Positions 8,113 through 17,716 of a stretch of DNA of 64,000 bases are shown here, in pieces; positions within the stretch are counted from its first letter, which is position 1, and each line of letters opens with the position of its first letter. The DNA is from Luteimonas cucumeris. GTDB taxonomy: Bacteria; Pseudomonadota; Gammaproteobacteria; Xanthomonadales; Xanthomonadaceae. The DNA is taken from NCBI RefSeq assembly GCF_007830035.1, contig NZ_VLKN01000001.1, forward strand, positions 558,001 through 622,000, written 5' to 3'. Under the pieces are notes generated by a model, which saw only the letters and a program-made list of their open reading frames with translations, did no database searches and had not been told where the DNA came from. The position numbers and the translations under genes are program-made.

Positions 8113-8994
8113 TCAGTTGAGCGTCGCGTTGAGCAGGCCGGCCAGCCGGTAGGCCGCCTGGCGCACGCGCTGTTCGGCCAGCGCACGATGCGCGTCCAGG
8201 TAGACGCTGTCCATGCGGTGCTGGCGGGGATAGATCTGCCGCGAATCGAGCAGGCGGCAGGACTCTTCGGCCCAGGCCACCGCGTCGGTGGTGGCAGCGG
8301 TGTCGCGCGGCGGCCAGGGCAGCGCGCCGAGGCGATCGGCATAGGCCTGCATCTGCTTGCCGCGCGCGGCGGGCATGCCGGTGCCCAGGTCGGCCGATCC
8401 CAGGATGTAGTAGTCCCATACCGAATGCAGGTTGGTGCCCATCACGCCGTCGACGTAGCGGTCGCGTGCGTAGCTTTCCGGCGCCAGGGGCGTGCGCAGG
8501 CTGACCTGGAAGTCGTTGCCGCCCTTGTCCTTGCGATTGCTGGCGTGCAGCGGCTGGTGCACGTCGCCGACCAGGTGCACGAGGAATTTCAGCGCCTCGC
8601 GCCGCTGTGCCGGCGTCTTGCCGCGGTCGGCCAGGATCGCGCGCTGCGCTTCGATCTGCGCGATCACGCAGTTGCCGTCGGGGCAGTCGCGCTTGGGCTG
8701 GTACTCGCAACGGCCCGGTTCGAAGTTCACGTAATGCCAGCGCGAGGTCTTCCTGCCCAGTTCGGGATCGTGGTCGCGCAGCGTGTCGGCCCAGGTGGCG
8801 ACGCCGGACAGGGTCGGGTCGGGTTCGCCGGCCAGCAGGTCGGCGACTTCGGCGCGGGCCGCAGGTGTGAGATGGCGCTGCGCCAGTTCGCCGATCAGGC
8901 GATGACCCAAGGCGCTCCAGCCCAGCGCCATCGGCGCCGACAGCAGCAGGAAAGCGATTACAGACAGGCGAAGCGCCGTGCGATTCCGGTTCAT
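8113..8994 (-). CDS. Secreted S1/P1-family zinc nuclease
   Basis: 293 residues starting MNRNRTALRLSVIAFLLLS, a clear signal peptide. Cleavage after LG would leave Trp at the mature N-terminus (WSALGHRLIGELAQRHL). That is the hallmark of S1/P1 nucleases, whose N-terminal Trp and following His bind zinc. Further ligands are visible in HYVNF, FLVHLVGDVHQPLHA and HSVWDYYI. Such enzymes cut single-stranded RNA and DNA and remove 3'-phosphates outside the cytoplasm, probably to scavenge nucleotides. It stops 15 bp before the MBL gene start, so the two may be co-transcribed. Confidence 0.9.
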   Translation of the reverse strand: MNRNRTALRLSVIAFLLLSAPMALGWSALGHRLIGELAQRHLTPAARAEVADLLAGEPDPTLSGVATWADTLRDHDPELGRKTSRWHYVNFEPGRCEYQPKRDCPDGNCVIAQIEAQRAILADRGKTPAQRREALKFLVHLVGDVHQPLHASNRKDKGGNDFQVSLRTPLAPESYARDRYVDGVMGTNLHSVWDYYILGSADLGTGMPAARGKQMQAYADRLGALPWPPRDTAATTDAVAWAEESCRLLDSRQIYPRQHRMDSVYLDAHRALAEQRVRQAAYRLAGLLNATLN

Positions 8995-9007
8995 GTGCGG
9001 GTGGGGG

Positions 9008-10080
<1,073 letters not shown>

Positions 10081-10102
10081 GCGTGCAGCTGTCGCGACAT
10101 CG

Positions 10103-10130
10103 ACGCCCCGGCCGGTCCGGGGCGTTCCGT
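10103..10130 (+). terminator. Hairpin terminator after gap
   Basis: A CGCCCCGG/CCGGGGCG stem (10104-10111 with 10117-10124) with a 5-nt loop, followed by TTCCGTTT. The stem is strong but the T-run is interrupted, so termination may be partial. Confidence 0.5.
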
Positions 10131-10171
10131 TTCCGGAACCGATCAGGCATGGCGGCCGTCGCCGCACGACC

Positions 10172-10582
10172 ATGACGGCCATGCCCAACCCACCCGCCGA
10201 CAATGCTGCGCCGCTTGTCGAGCGCGACATCGTCGTCCTGGTCGACCGTTTCTACGACCGTGTCCAGCGCGACCCGGTGCTCGGACCGGTCTTCAATCCC
10301 GCCGTGCACGACTGGGGCGACCACAAGCGCACGCTGGTGTCGTTCTGGACCTCGGTGGCCTTGCGCGCCGGCACCTATCGCGGCAATCCGATGGCGGCGC
10401 ATCGCGCGCATCCGATCCGCGCCGAACATTTCGACCACTGGCTGGCACTGTGGCGCGAAACCGCCGAAGAAGTACTGGCGCCGGAACACGCCGAACTGCT
10501 CAGTGGATACGCGATGCGCATCGGGCGCAGCCTGCGTTACGGGCTGAATCTGGAACCGCTGCCCGAGCCCGGCGAGCCGTAG
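10172..10582 (+). CDS. Group III truncated hemoglobin
   Basis: 136 residues from the ATG at 10172 ([11 protein letters not shown]). It has the 2-on-2 globin pattern of group [25 protein letters not shown] in the first helices, [19 protein letters not shown], then the [21 protein letters not shown] segment that carries the heme-ligand histidines. Group III globins bind O2 or NO; roles in low-oxygen respiration or NO detoxification have been proposed. It sits between gap and pgk, which is unusual, and may be transcribed with gap by read-through. Confidence 0.9.
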   Translation: MTAMPNPPADNAAPLVERDIVVLVDRFYDRVQRDPVLGPVFNPAVHDWGDHKRTLVSFWTSVALRAGTYRGNPMAAHRAHPIRAEHFDHWLALWRETAEEVLAPEHAELLSGYAMRIGRSLRYGLNLEPLPEPGEP

Positions 10583-10664
10583 CCGATCGCGCAACCGCGC
10601 TGTCCGGTTTGCCAGTCCCGCCATGGCTACGGACAATGCACGCCTGCCTATCACGGGAACTGCA

Positions 10665-11837
10665 ATGACCATCCTCCGCATGACCGACCTCGATCTCGCC
10701 GGCAAGCGCGTGTTGATCCGCCAGGACCTCAACGTGCCGGTGGACGACGGTCGGGTCAGCTCCGACCAGCGCATCACCGCTTCGCTGCCGACCTTGCGCC
10801 ATGCGCTCGATGCCGGCGCCGCGGTGATGGTCATGTCGCACCTGGGTCGGCCCAGGGAAGGCGTGTGGAGCGAGGCCGATTCGCTGGCGCCGGTCGCCGC
10901 GCGCCTGTCGGAACTGCTCGGGCGCGAAGTGCCGCTGGTGCGCAACTATCTCGATGGCGTGGACGTCGCGCCGGGCCAACTCGTGCTGCTGGAAAACTGC
11001 CGCATGAACCCCGGCGAGGGCAAGGACGACGAGACGCTGGCGAAGCGATACGCGGCACTGTGCGACGTGTTCGTGATGGACGCATTCGGCACCGCGCACC
11101 GCGCACAGGCTTCCACGCATGGCGTGATCCGGCAGGCGAAGCAGGCCGCAGGCGGACCGTTGCTGATGGCCGAACTGGATGCACTGGCCAAGGCGCTGGA
11201 CAAGCCGGCACGGCCGCTGCTGGCGATCGTCGCCGGCTCCAAGGTCTCGACCAAGCTGGAACTGCTGTCGTCGCTGGTGGGCAAGGTCGACCAGCTGATC
11301 GTCGGTGGTGGCATCGCCAACACTTTCATCGCCGCGATGGGACATGGCGTGGGCAAGTCACTGTACGAGCCGGACCTGATCGACACCGCGAAAAAGATCA
11401 TGGCCGACGCCAGGGCGCGCGGTGCCGACATCCCGGTGCCGACCGACGTGGTCGTCGCCAGGGAATTCAAGGCGGACTCTCCGGCCAGCATCAAGCCGGT
11501 CGACCGGGTGGCCGACGACGACCTGATCCTCGACATCGGGCCTGAAACTGCATCGCGCTATGCGCTGATGATCGAGGACGCGCGCACGGTGGTGTGGAAC
11601 GGCCCGGTCGGCGTCTTCGAGTTCGAAGCCTTCGGCCGCGGCACCGAAACGCTGGCGCACGCGATCGCCGAATCGGATGCGTTCTCGATCGCCGGCGGCG
11701 GCGACACGCTGGCGGCGATCGACAAGTACGGCATCGCCGATGACGTCGGCTACATCTCCACCGGCGGCGGCGCGTTCCTGGAATTCCTGGAAGGGAAGGA
11801 GTTGCCGGCCGTGGCCGCGCTCAGGGCGCGCGGTTGA
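10665..11837 (+). CDS. pgk: Phosphoglycerate kinase
   Basis: 390 residues from the ATG at 10665 ([26 protein letters not shown] has the typical start). An in-frame ATG at 10623 would add 14 residues without conservation. Substrate motifs are visible: [24 protein letters not shown] and the C-terminal [12 protein letters not shown] and [15 protein letters not shown]. It transfers phosphate from 1,3-bisphosphoglycerate to ADP. It follows the hemoglobin gene and is followed by a HAD phosphatase gene only 32 bp away. Confidence 0.98.
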   Translation: MTILRMTDLDLAGKRVLIRQDLNVPVDDGRVSSDQRITASLPTLRHALDAGAAVMVMSHLGRPREGVWSEADSLAPVAARLSELLGREVPLVRNYLDGVDVAPGQLVLLENCRMNPGEGKDDETLAKRYAALCDVFVMDAFGTAHRAQASTHGVIRQAKQAAGGPLLMAELDALAKALDKPARPLLAIVAGSKVSTKLELLSSLVGKVDQLIVGGGIANTFIAAMGHGVGKSLYEPDLIDTAKKIMADARARGADIPVPTDVVVAREFKADSPASIKPVDRVADDDLILDIGPETASRYALMIEDARTVVWNGPVGVFEFEAFGRGTETLAHAIAESDAFSIAGGGDTLAAIDKYGIADDVGYISTGGGAFLEFLEGKELPAVAALRARG

Positions 11838-11869
11838 TTGAGGTGCCGGACCCGAATCCGCGCTCTCGA

Positions 11870-12508
11870 ATGACAACGCTCTTCTTCGACCTCGACGGCA
11901 CGCTGATCGACTCGGCCGTCGGCATCACCCGCTGCGTCGCGCACGCACTCACGCGGATGGGATTGCCGATCCCGCCTGAGCCGGAATTGCGGCGCTGGAT
12001 CGGGCCCTCGCTGCGCACCAGTTTCGCACCGCTGCTGGGCGAGGCTGCGCGCGTCGAGCAGGCCGTCGAACACTATCGCGAGCGCTTCGAAAGCTGCGGC
12101 TGGACCGAACACGAGGTGTATCCGGGTATCGCCGAAACGCTGCAAAGCCTGCATGCCGGCGGTCATCGCCTGGCGGTGGTGACCGCCAAGAACGAACCGC
12201 ACGCGCGCAGGATCGTCGACCACCTGCCATTCGGCGCCCTGTTCGATGACGTGATAGGAGCGACTCCCGATGGCAGCCTCAGCGAAAAACCGGAGTTGAT
12301 TGCGGCGGCGCTGCAGCGTTGCCGTGTCGCCGCCGTGGACTGCGTGATGATCGGCGACCGGCGCATGGACATCGAAGGCGCGCGTCATCACGGCATGGCC
12401 AATATCGGCGTGCTGTGGGGTTTCGGCGGCGAAGCCGAATTGCGCGAGGCGGGCGCCGGACAGCTTGCGGCCACGCCCATGCAACTGCCTGCCTTGCTGG
12501 CCGCATAG
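11870..12508 (+). CDS. HAD-superfamily phosphatase, phosphoglycolate-phosphatase-like
   Basis: 212 residues from the ATG at 11870. HAD motif I is FFDLDGTLIDSAVG, motif II is the VVTAKNE segment, motif III the Lys in SLSEKPELI, and motif IV is MIGDRRMDIEGARHHG. It has an alpha-helical cap of the Gph type. A phosphatase for phosphoglycolate or related side products of glycolysis would fit its place right after pgk, but the substrate is not readable from sequence. Confidence 0.85.
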   Translation: MTTLFFDLDGTLIDSAVGITRCVAHALTRMGLPIPPEPELRRWIGPSLRTSFAPLLGEAARVEQAVEHYRERFESCGWTEHEVYPGIAETLQSLHAGGHRLAVVTAKNEPHARRIVDHLPFGALFDDVIGATPDGSLSEKPELIAAALQRCRVAAVDCVMIGDRRMDIEGARHHGMANIGVLWGFGGEAELREAGAGQLAATPMQLPALLAA

Positions 12509-12704
12509 GCAAACACGTTCTGCGGCGCAGCAAATAAACGACATCGACGCCTGTCGTCCGGTAATCCAGCGGGCCTGATACGGGCACCCGGTCACGGAAC
12601 CGGGAGCCCCAACGAATATTTCACGACGATTTGATATTCCCGATGCCGGAGCAGGCCTACTTTCGGCGCGCGGCGATGTGCCGCTTTGGCAGGGAGAGGC
12701 TCGT

Positions 12705-12917
12705 ATGCGTTCCGTAAAGTTGCTCCTGATGGGATCTCTGATGGTGGCGGCATCCAGCGTGTCGATGGCCGGTGGCTGTCTGGCCGGCACCTACCAGTAC
12801 TTCAGCGACGACGGCCAGCTGGTGGGCGAGGCAACGGTCGGCTGCAACCCGAATTCCAGCTGGGGCGCGCAGACTGACAACGCCGTGTTCCGTGCAGGAT
12901 GCGGCGTGTCGATGTGA
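12705..12917 (+). CDS. Small exported protein, DUF6289-like
   Basis: 70 residues from the ATG at 12705, preceded by GGGAGAGG. A signal peptide (MRSVKLLLMGSLMVAASS) is followed by a short mature part with GTYQYFSDDGQLVGEATVGC and a further Cys near the C-terminus. The YYSD-like/VGE/C/WG spacing resembles DUF6289, a family of small secreted Xanthomonadaceae proteins of unknown role. The paired cysteines could form a disulfide in the periplasm. A strong terminator follows directly, so it is a single-gene unit. Confidence 0.72.
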   Translation: MRSVKLLLMGSLMVAASSVSMAGGCLAGTYQYFSDDGQLVGEATVGCNPNSSWGAQTDNAVFRAGCGVSM

Positions 12918-12938
12918 CGCGCGCGATGTATCGCAAGC

Positions 12939-12968
12939 AGGAGCCCCGGCAAGTCCGGGGTTCCTTTT
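12939..12968 (+). terminator. Intrinsic terminator after the small exported protein gene
   Basis: A GAGCCCCGG/CCGGGGTTC stem (12941-12949 with 12955-12963, one G-T pair) is followed by CCTTTTT. It separates this gene from the convergent GNAT gene. Confidence 0.85.
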
Positions 12969-12985
12969 TGCGGCATCCGTGCAGG

Positions 12986-13573
12986 TCAGGATCGCTCGCG
13001 CCGTTGCCAGTCGTCCGCCAGCAGGCCGAACATCTCGGAATCCTTGGCCTCGTCGCCCACGAAAAAGCGCTCACGAAGCACGCCTTCGCTGACGAAGCCG
13101 AGCCGCTGCAGGATCCGCCGTGAATTGTCGTTGAGCGGATCGATGTCGGCCTCGATGCGGTGCAGGTGCAGGCTGCGGAACGCCCAATCCAGCGCCGCGC
13201 CGACCGCCTCCCGCGCCAGCCCCTTGCCCCACTGGTCCGAGCGCAGTGAATAGCCGATCTCCGCATGGCGGTGGCGTGCGTCGAAACGGAACAGCGTGCA
13301 GGTGCCGATCACCATGTCGCGCCGGTCGACGCTGACCCAGTTGATCTTGTCGCGCTGCGCGAAGGCCTCCTCCATTTCCGAGATCAGCGCGCAGGCCTCG
13401 TCGCGCTGGGTCATCGGCGCTCGGCTCCAGTAACGCATTACCTCGGGATCGGAGAACAGCGCGAACACGGCGTCCGCGTCCTGCGGCCGGGGGCCGCGCA
13501 GCCGCACGCGTGGGCCGTGCAGTTGCGGGAACCCCGGCAAGGCGGCGAGCGACGCGGAAAGATCGGTGGGCAT
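12986..13573 (-). CDS. GNAT-family N-acetyltransferase (RimJ/RimL-like)
   Basis: 195 residues beginning MPTDLSASLAALPGFPQLHG. The GNAT core is visible: GPRVRLRGPRPQDADAVF, the strand region GTCTLFRFDARHRHAEIGYS, the acetyl-CoA loop QWGKGLAREAVGAAL and the ending NDNSRRILQRLGFVSEGVLRE. The pattern is that of RimJ/RimL-type enzymes acting on protein N-termini or small amines. It is convergent with the small-protein gene and divergent from pyk. The target is unknown. Confidence 0.85.
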   Translation of the reverse strand: MPTDLSASLAALPGFPQLHGPRVRLRGPRPQDADAVFALFSDPEVMRYWSRAPMTQRDEACALISEMEEAFAQRDKINWVSVDRRDMVIGTCTLFRFDARHRHAEIGYSLRSDQWGKGLAREAVGAALDWAFRSLHLHRIEADIDPLNDNSRRILQRLGFVSEGVLRERFFVGDEAKDSEMFGLLADDWQRRERS

Positions 13574-13638
13574 GTGTCGCGTTTCCGACCACGGCTCGGG
13601 CTAGGATAGAGGATTCCCTTCCAGAGCCTTTGAATCGA

Positions 13639-15105
13639 ATGTCCGAGCATCGCCGCCGCACCCGCATCCTCGCCACCCTCGGTCCGGCCACCGATGCCCC
13701 CGGCGTGCTCGATGCCCTGTTGCGTGCCGGCGTCGACGTGGTGCGCCTGAACTTCTCGCACGGTGATCCGTCGGCACAGATGGCGCGCGCGCAGGCCGTG
13801 CGCGAGGCGGCGGAACGGGTCGGTACCGAGGTCGGCATCCTTGCCGACCTGCCGGGGCCGAAGATCCGCATCGAACGCTTCGCCGAGGGCAGGGTGCGAT
13901 TGCGCGCTGGCGACCGTTTCGACCTGGTCGCGCGCGACGATGCCCCTCCGGGCGATGCCTCGCAGATCGGCGTGAGCTACCTCGGATTGCCCGGCGACGT
14001 GGCCGCCGGCGACGTATTGCTGCTGGACGACGGCGTGGTGCAGCTGCAGGTCGAAAGCGTCGAAGGCGAACGCATCATCACCCGCGTCCTCAACGACAGC
14101 GTGCTGTCCGACCGCAAAGGCCTGAACCGGCTCGGCGGTGGCTTGTCGCTGGGCGCATTGACCGAACGCGATCGCGAACTGATCGGCGTGGCCGCGCAGA
14201 TCGGGGTGGATTTCATCGCCGTATCGTTCTGCCGCAATGCGGCCGACATGGAAGAAGCGCGCGCGATCGCGCGCGCCGCCGGCAGCGATGCGGCGCTGGT
14301 GTCCAAGATCGAACGCGCCGAGGCGATCGAGAACCTGGAAGAGATCATCGAAGCCAGCGACGTGGTGATGGTCGCGCGCGGCGACTTGGGCGTGGAGATC
14401 GGCGACGCCGAACTGCCCGGCCTGCAGAAGAAGATCATCCGCGAATCGCTGCTGCGCAACCGCGTGGTGATCACCGCCACGCAGATGCTGCAGTCGATGG
14501 TCGATAGCCCGATTCCGACCCGCGCCGAAGTGCTCGACGTCGCCAACGCGGTGATCGACGGCACCGATGCGGTGATGCTGTCGCAGGAAAGCGCCGCCGG
14601 CAATTTCCCGGTGCGCGCGGTCGAGGCGATGGCGCGCATCTGCATCGGCGCCGAGAAACAGTTCGAGGCCAACACCGATTTCGAGAAGGCGCAGCGCGAC
14701 CTGCAGCGCGCCGACCAGGCGATCGCGATGGCGGCCATGTTCCTGTCCGAGCACATCGGCGTGCGCGCGATCGTGGCGATGACCGAATCCGGCGGCACCG
14801 CCCGCTTCCTGTCGCGGTTCCGCTCCAGCGTGCCGATCTACGGCCTGTCGCGCCATGGCGGCTCGCGCCGGCGCATGGCGCTGATGCGCGACGTGTTCCC
14901 GATCGATTTCGACAGCCGCGGCCTGGCCACCCGCGAAGCCGCCCGCGCCGCGCTCAAGGCGATGTTCGCCGCCGGCCTGCTCAACGAAGGCGACCGCGTG
15001 ATCTTCACCAGCGGTGACCACATGGAACACCATGGCGCGACCAACACCCTGCGGCTCCTCGAGGTCGGCGCAGCCGGCGTGGCGCAGGGGCTGGGGGAGA
15101 TTTGA
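13639..15105 (+). CDS. pyk: Pyruvate kinase
   Basis: 488 residues from the ATG at 13639 (MSEHRRRTRILATLGPATD). Typical motifs are DVVRLNFSHG, the PGPKIRIERF segment, SKIERAEAIENLEEII and VMVARGDLGVEIG. It makes pyruvate and ATP from phosphoenolpyruvate. It is part of the local glycolysis group with gap, pgk and fba. It overlaps neither neighbour and is divergent from the GNAT gene with only 65 bp between starts. Confidence 0.98.
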   Translation: MSEHRRRTRILATLGPATDAPGVLDALLRAGVDVVRLNFSHGDPSAQMARAQAVREAAERVGTEVGILADLPGPKIRIERFAEGRVRLRAGDRFDLVARDDAPPGDASQIGVSYLGLPGDVAAGDVLLLDDGVVQLQVESVEGERIITRVLNDSVLSDRKGLNRLGGGLSLGALTERDRELIGVAAQIGVDFIAVSFCRNAADMEEARAIARAAGSDAALVSKIERAEAIENLEEIIEASDVVMVARGDLGVEIGDAELPGLQKKIIRESLLRNRVVITATQMLQSMVDSPIPTRAEVLDVANAVIDGTDAVMLSQESAAGNFPVRAVEAMARICIGAEKQFEANTDFEKAQRDLQRADQAIAMAAMFLSEHIGVRAIVAMTESGGTARFLSRFRSSVPIYGLSRHGGSRRRMALMRDVFPIDFDSRGLATREAARAALKAMFAAGLLNEGDRVIFTSGDHMEHHGATNTLRLLEVGAAGVAQGLGEI

Positions 15106-15163
15106 CGGCCTTGGTAGCTGGTGCTATTCCGCACTCACAGCAGTGGGTTCCGGAGGCAAAGCA

Positions 15164-15733
15164 ATGGCCCGTTTGCACAGCTCAGCGTTTGCCGTGCTGG
15201 TCCTGTTCAGCACCTCGGTATTCGCCATCGAGCCCATTCGCGTCGCCAACGAGGGTGACATCAAGCAAGCTTGGACCCTGCCGCCCGGCACCCGTCTGGC
15301 CGCCCCTGTCTATCCGACGCAGTTCGCCGAACGCGGCCTGGAGGTTTGCGTTGCCGTGGGCTACCTGCTGAATCCGGATGGCAGCACCTCAGATTTCGCG
15401 ATGCTGAAAGGCTGGAACAGCGAATCCGGCGTGCACGAACCCGCCGCCGGCTTCTGGGCCGCATTCGCAGAGGCAGGCGCAGCGGCGGTTCGTCAGTGGC
15501 GATTCCAGCCGCGCCCGGAAGTGCAGCGACCGGTTCCCGTCTACACCGTGGCGACGATGTTGTTCGGAAAAGAAGGCGCCACGCTGGCGCCGGAACTGCG
15601 CCGTCGCTGTTCGATCTCCAACTTGCCTCAGCATCTTGCGAATATCCGCGAAGACAAGGACGCCCGGCGCCTGCTGGACACGGATCTTTTCGACCGGATG
15701 CAGTTGAAGCCGGTGGATTTCATGAGGCCCTGA
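15164..15733 (+). CDS. Secreted protein with TonB-C-like domain (paralogue of next gene)
   Basis: 189 residues from the ATG at 15164. The signal peptide is MARLHSSAFAVLVLFSTSVFA. The mature part begins EPIRVANEGDIKQAWTLPPG and contains VCVAVGYLLNPDGSTSDFAM, then AVRQWRFQPRPEVQRPVPVY. That order (strand, NPDG turn, strand, helix, WRF/KF-P) resembles the TonB C-terminal fold, but there is no membrane anchor or proline-rich arm. It is clearly homologous to the next gene along its length. Its C-terminal segment EDKDARRLLDTDLF aligns with the EF-hand of the neighbour but lacks the DG pair. Function unknown. Confidence 0.75.
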   Translation: MARLHSSAFAVLVLFSTSVFAIEPIRVANEGDIKQAWTLPPGTRLAAPVYPTQFAERGLEVCVAVGYLLNPDGSTSDFAMLKGWNSESGVHEPAAGFWAAFAEAGAAAVRQWRFQPRPEVQRPVPVYTVATMLFGKEGATLAPELRRRCSISNLPQHLANIREDKDARRLLDTDLFDRMQLKPVDFMRP

Positions 15734-15857
15734 CGCTCGCGGCGGAAGCGGTTTTGCTGCATGTGAACGGATGGCAAGCGCAGGCGCATCAGGCCCGACG
15801 CTTGTTTGACAGCAGGTCCCACATGGTGTTTAACGGGGCTCCAAACGGAGGCTTACC

Positions 15858-16475
15858 ATGGACCGTCATCTGAAAGCTGGCTGGGTGGTAGCGGGTTGCC
15901 TGGGGTTGTTTGCGGCGACGGGTATGGCCGCCGAACGTGTGAAAATAGCGAACGAAGGCGGTATCCGCGATCAGTGGATGCTGGCCGATGGCATCAAGCT
16001 GGCAGCGCCCGGCTATCCGGCCGCCTTTGCCGAGCGCGGCGACAATGTCTGCGTGGCGATGGGCTATGCGATCAACCCGGACGGTACGACCTCCGACTTC
16101 GGACTACTGAAGGCTTGGAACAGCGCCACAGGTGAAGACGAGCCGGTGGAAGGATTCTGGGATGCATTCTCACAGGCCAGTGCCGGCGCCTTGTCGGAAT
16201 GGAAGTTCAAGCCGCGTCCGGAGGTTGCCGAGCCAGAGACTGTCTATACCGTGGCCACGATGAACTTCATGGGCAAGCAGGCCACCGACCCCGCTGGACT
16301 GCGTAGTCATTGCAATATTTCCGATCTGGCTTCGTTCGTGCAGAAGCAGAAGTGGGACAAAACCCAAGATGGAAGCCTGGAGAAAAGCGAGCTGCAGAAC
16401 TATCTCCGCCGGCAGCAGTCCCGCAGGACGATGGTGGAAAACCCGAGGGGCTCCCTGTCGCCGGCAAGTCGCTGA
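15858..16475 (+). CDS. Secreted TonB-C-like protein with C-terminal EF-hand
   Basis: 205 residues. The signal peptide is MDRHLKAGWVVAGCLGLFAATGMA. The mature start ERVKIANEGGIRDQWMLADG and the core VCVAMGYAINPDGTTSDFGL, LSEWKFKPRPEV mirror the preceding gene, so the two are tandem duplicates. At residues 167-178 it has DKTQDGSLEKSE, which fits an EF-hand loop (acidic or polar at 1, 3, 5, Gly at 6, Leu at 8, Glu at 12). Calcium binding is therefore likely. A periplasmic, calcium-linked role is inferred only. Confidence 0.78.
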   Translation: MDRHLKAGWVVAGCLGLFAATGMAAERVKIANEGGIRDQWMLADGIKLAAPGYPAAFAERGDNVCVAMGYAINPDGTTSDFGLLKAWNSATGEDEPVEGFWDAFSQASAGALSEWKFKPRPEVAEPETVYTVATMNFMGKQATDPAGLRSHCNISDLASFVQKQKWDKTQDGSLEKSELQNYLRRQQSRRTMVENPRGSLSPASR

Positions 16476-16558
16476 TTTGAGCATTTTGACGCGTATCGGG
16501 GCTGCACAAGACAGGTGGGTCGGTAGCGAGGACCGCCGACCCGCTCGGGCGGGCGGGC

Positions 16559-16564
16559 TATAAT
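16559..16564 (+). promoter_or_regulatory. Candidate -10 box of fba
   Basis: A consensus TATAAT lies 32 bp before the fba start codon. No convincing -35 hexamer is seen 16-18 bp upstream, so this may depend on an activator or be chance. Confidence 0.3.
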
Positions 16565-16596
16565 TGACGTTTCCCGCCGCCAGCCGAAATCCGCAT

Positions 16597-17607
16597 ATGA
16601 GCATCGAACAGCTTGCCGAAACCGCCCAGGCCATGGTGGCCGCGGGCAAGGGCATCATCGCCATCGATGAGTCCAACAACACCATCGCCAAGCGTTTTGC
16701 CGGCGTGGGCATCGAGAACAGCGAAGAGAACCGTCGCGCCTACCGCGAACTGTTGCTGACTACGCCGAACCTGGGGCAGTACATCAGCGGCGCGATCCTG
16801 TACGACGAAACCATCCGCCAGGCGACCCGGGCCGGTGTGCCGTTCACCCGGATCATGGCTGACAACGGCATCATCCCGGGGATCAAGGTCGACAAGGGCC
16901 CGCAGCCGCTGGCCGGTTTCCCGGGTGAGGTTGTCACCGAGGGCCTGGACGGGCTGCGCGAGCGCCTGCAGGAGTATTACAAGCTCGGCGCGCGCTTCGC
17001 CAAGTGGCGCGCGGTGATCAACATCGGCGACGACATCCCGTCGGGCACCTGCATCGAGGCCAACTCGCATGCGCTGGCGCGCTATGCCGCGCTGTGCCAG
17101 GAATGCGGCCTGGTGCCGATGGTCGAGCCGGAAGTGCTGATGGACGGCAGCCACGATATCGAGACCTGCTATGAAGTCACCGAAGTAGTGCTGCGCTCGC
17201 TGTTCGATGCGCTGTACCAGCAGAGCGTGATGCTCGAGGGCACCATCCTGAAGGCGTCGATGGTATTGCCGGGCAAGGACAGCGACGAACAGGCTTCGGT
17301 CGACGAGGTCGCCGAGTCGACCCTGATGTGCCTGAAGTCGACCGTGCCGGCGATCCTGCCGGGCATCGTCTTCCTGTCCGGCGGTCAGAGCGACGAAGAT
17401 GCCACCGCGCACCTTGATGCAATGAACCGCCTCGGCCCGAATCCGTGGCCGCTGTCGTTCTCCTACGGCCGCGCGATGCAGTCGGCTGCACTGAAGCTGT
17501 GGTCGCAGGACCTGGCCAACAATGTCGCCAAGGCGCAGGAGACCGTATTCGCCCGCGCCAAGGACAATGGTCTTGCCGCACTCGGCAAGTGGGACAAGGC
17601 GGCCTGA
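16597..17607 (+). CDS. Class I fructose-bisphosphate aldolase
   Basis: 336 residues from the ATG at 16597 (MSIEQLAETAQAMVA). The class I signature is plain: GKGIIAIDESNNTIAKRF at the N-terminus, KWRAVINIGDDIPS, VPMVEPEVLMDGSHD, and the Schiff-base Lys in LEGTILKASMV. It splits fructose-1,6-bisphosphate without a metal ion. Bacteria more often use class II enzymes, but class I forms are normal in xanthomonads. A strong terminator follows. Confidence 0.96.
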   Translation: MSIEQLAETAQAMVAAGKGIIAIDESNNTIAKRFAGVGIENSEENRRAYRELLLTTPNLGQYISGAILYDETIRQATRAGVPFTRIMADNGIIPGIKVDKGPQPLAGFPGEVVTEGLDGLRERLQEYYKLGARFAKWRAVINIGDDIPSGTCIEANSHALARYAALCQECGLVPMVEPEVLMDGSHDIETCYEVTEVVLRSLFDALYQQSVMLEGTILKASMVLPGKDSDEQASVDEVAESTLMCLKSTVPAILPGIVFLSGGQSDEDATAHLDAMNRLGPNPWPLSFSYGRAMQSAALKLWSQDLANNVAKAQETVFARAKDNGLAALGKWDKAA

Positions 17608-17627
17608 GCCCGACCATGGTCACCATT

Positions 17628-17657
17628 GAAAACGCCGGCATTCGCCGGCGTTTTTCT
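17628..17657 (+). terminator. Intrinsic terminator after fba
   Basis: An AACGCCGGC/GCCGGCGTT stem with an ATTC loop, followed by TTTCTTT, lies 24 bp after the aldolase stop codon. Confidence 0.9.
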
Positions 17658-17716
17658 TTGCAGAACGGCACAGGCTGGATTCGCACAGCAGCGGCCATCG
17701 ACATAGAATTCGGCGC

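Noticed and set aside
13438-15033. Long minus-strand frame opposite pyk
   Set aside because: It is rich in His, Arg, Ala and Gln as antisense frames of GC-rich genes are, and the pyruvate kinase on the other strand is certain.
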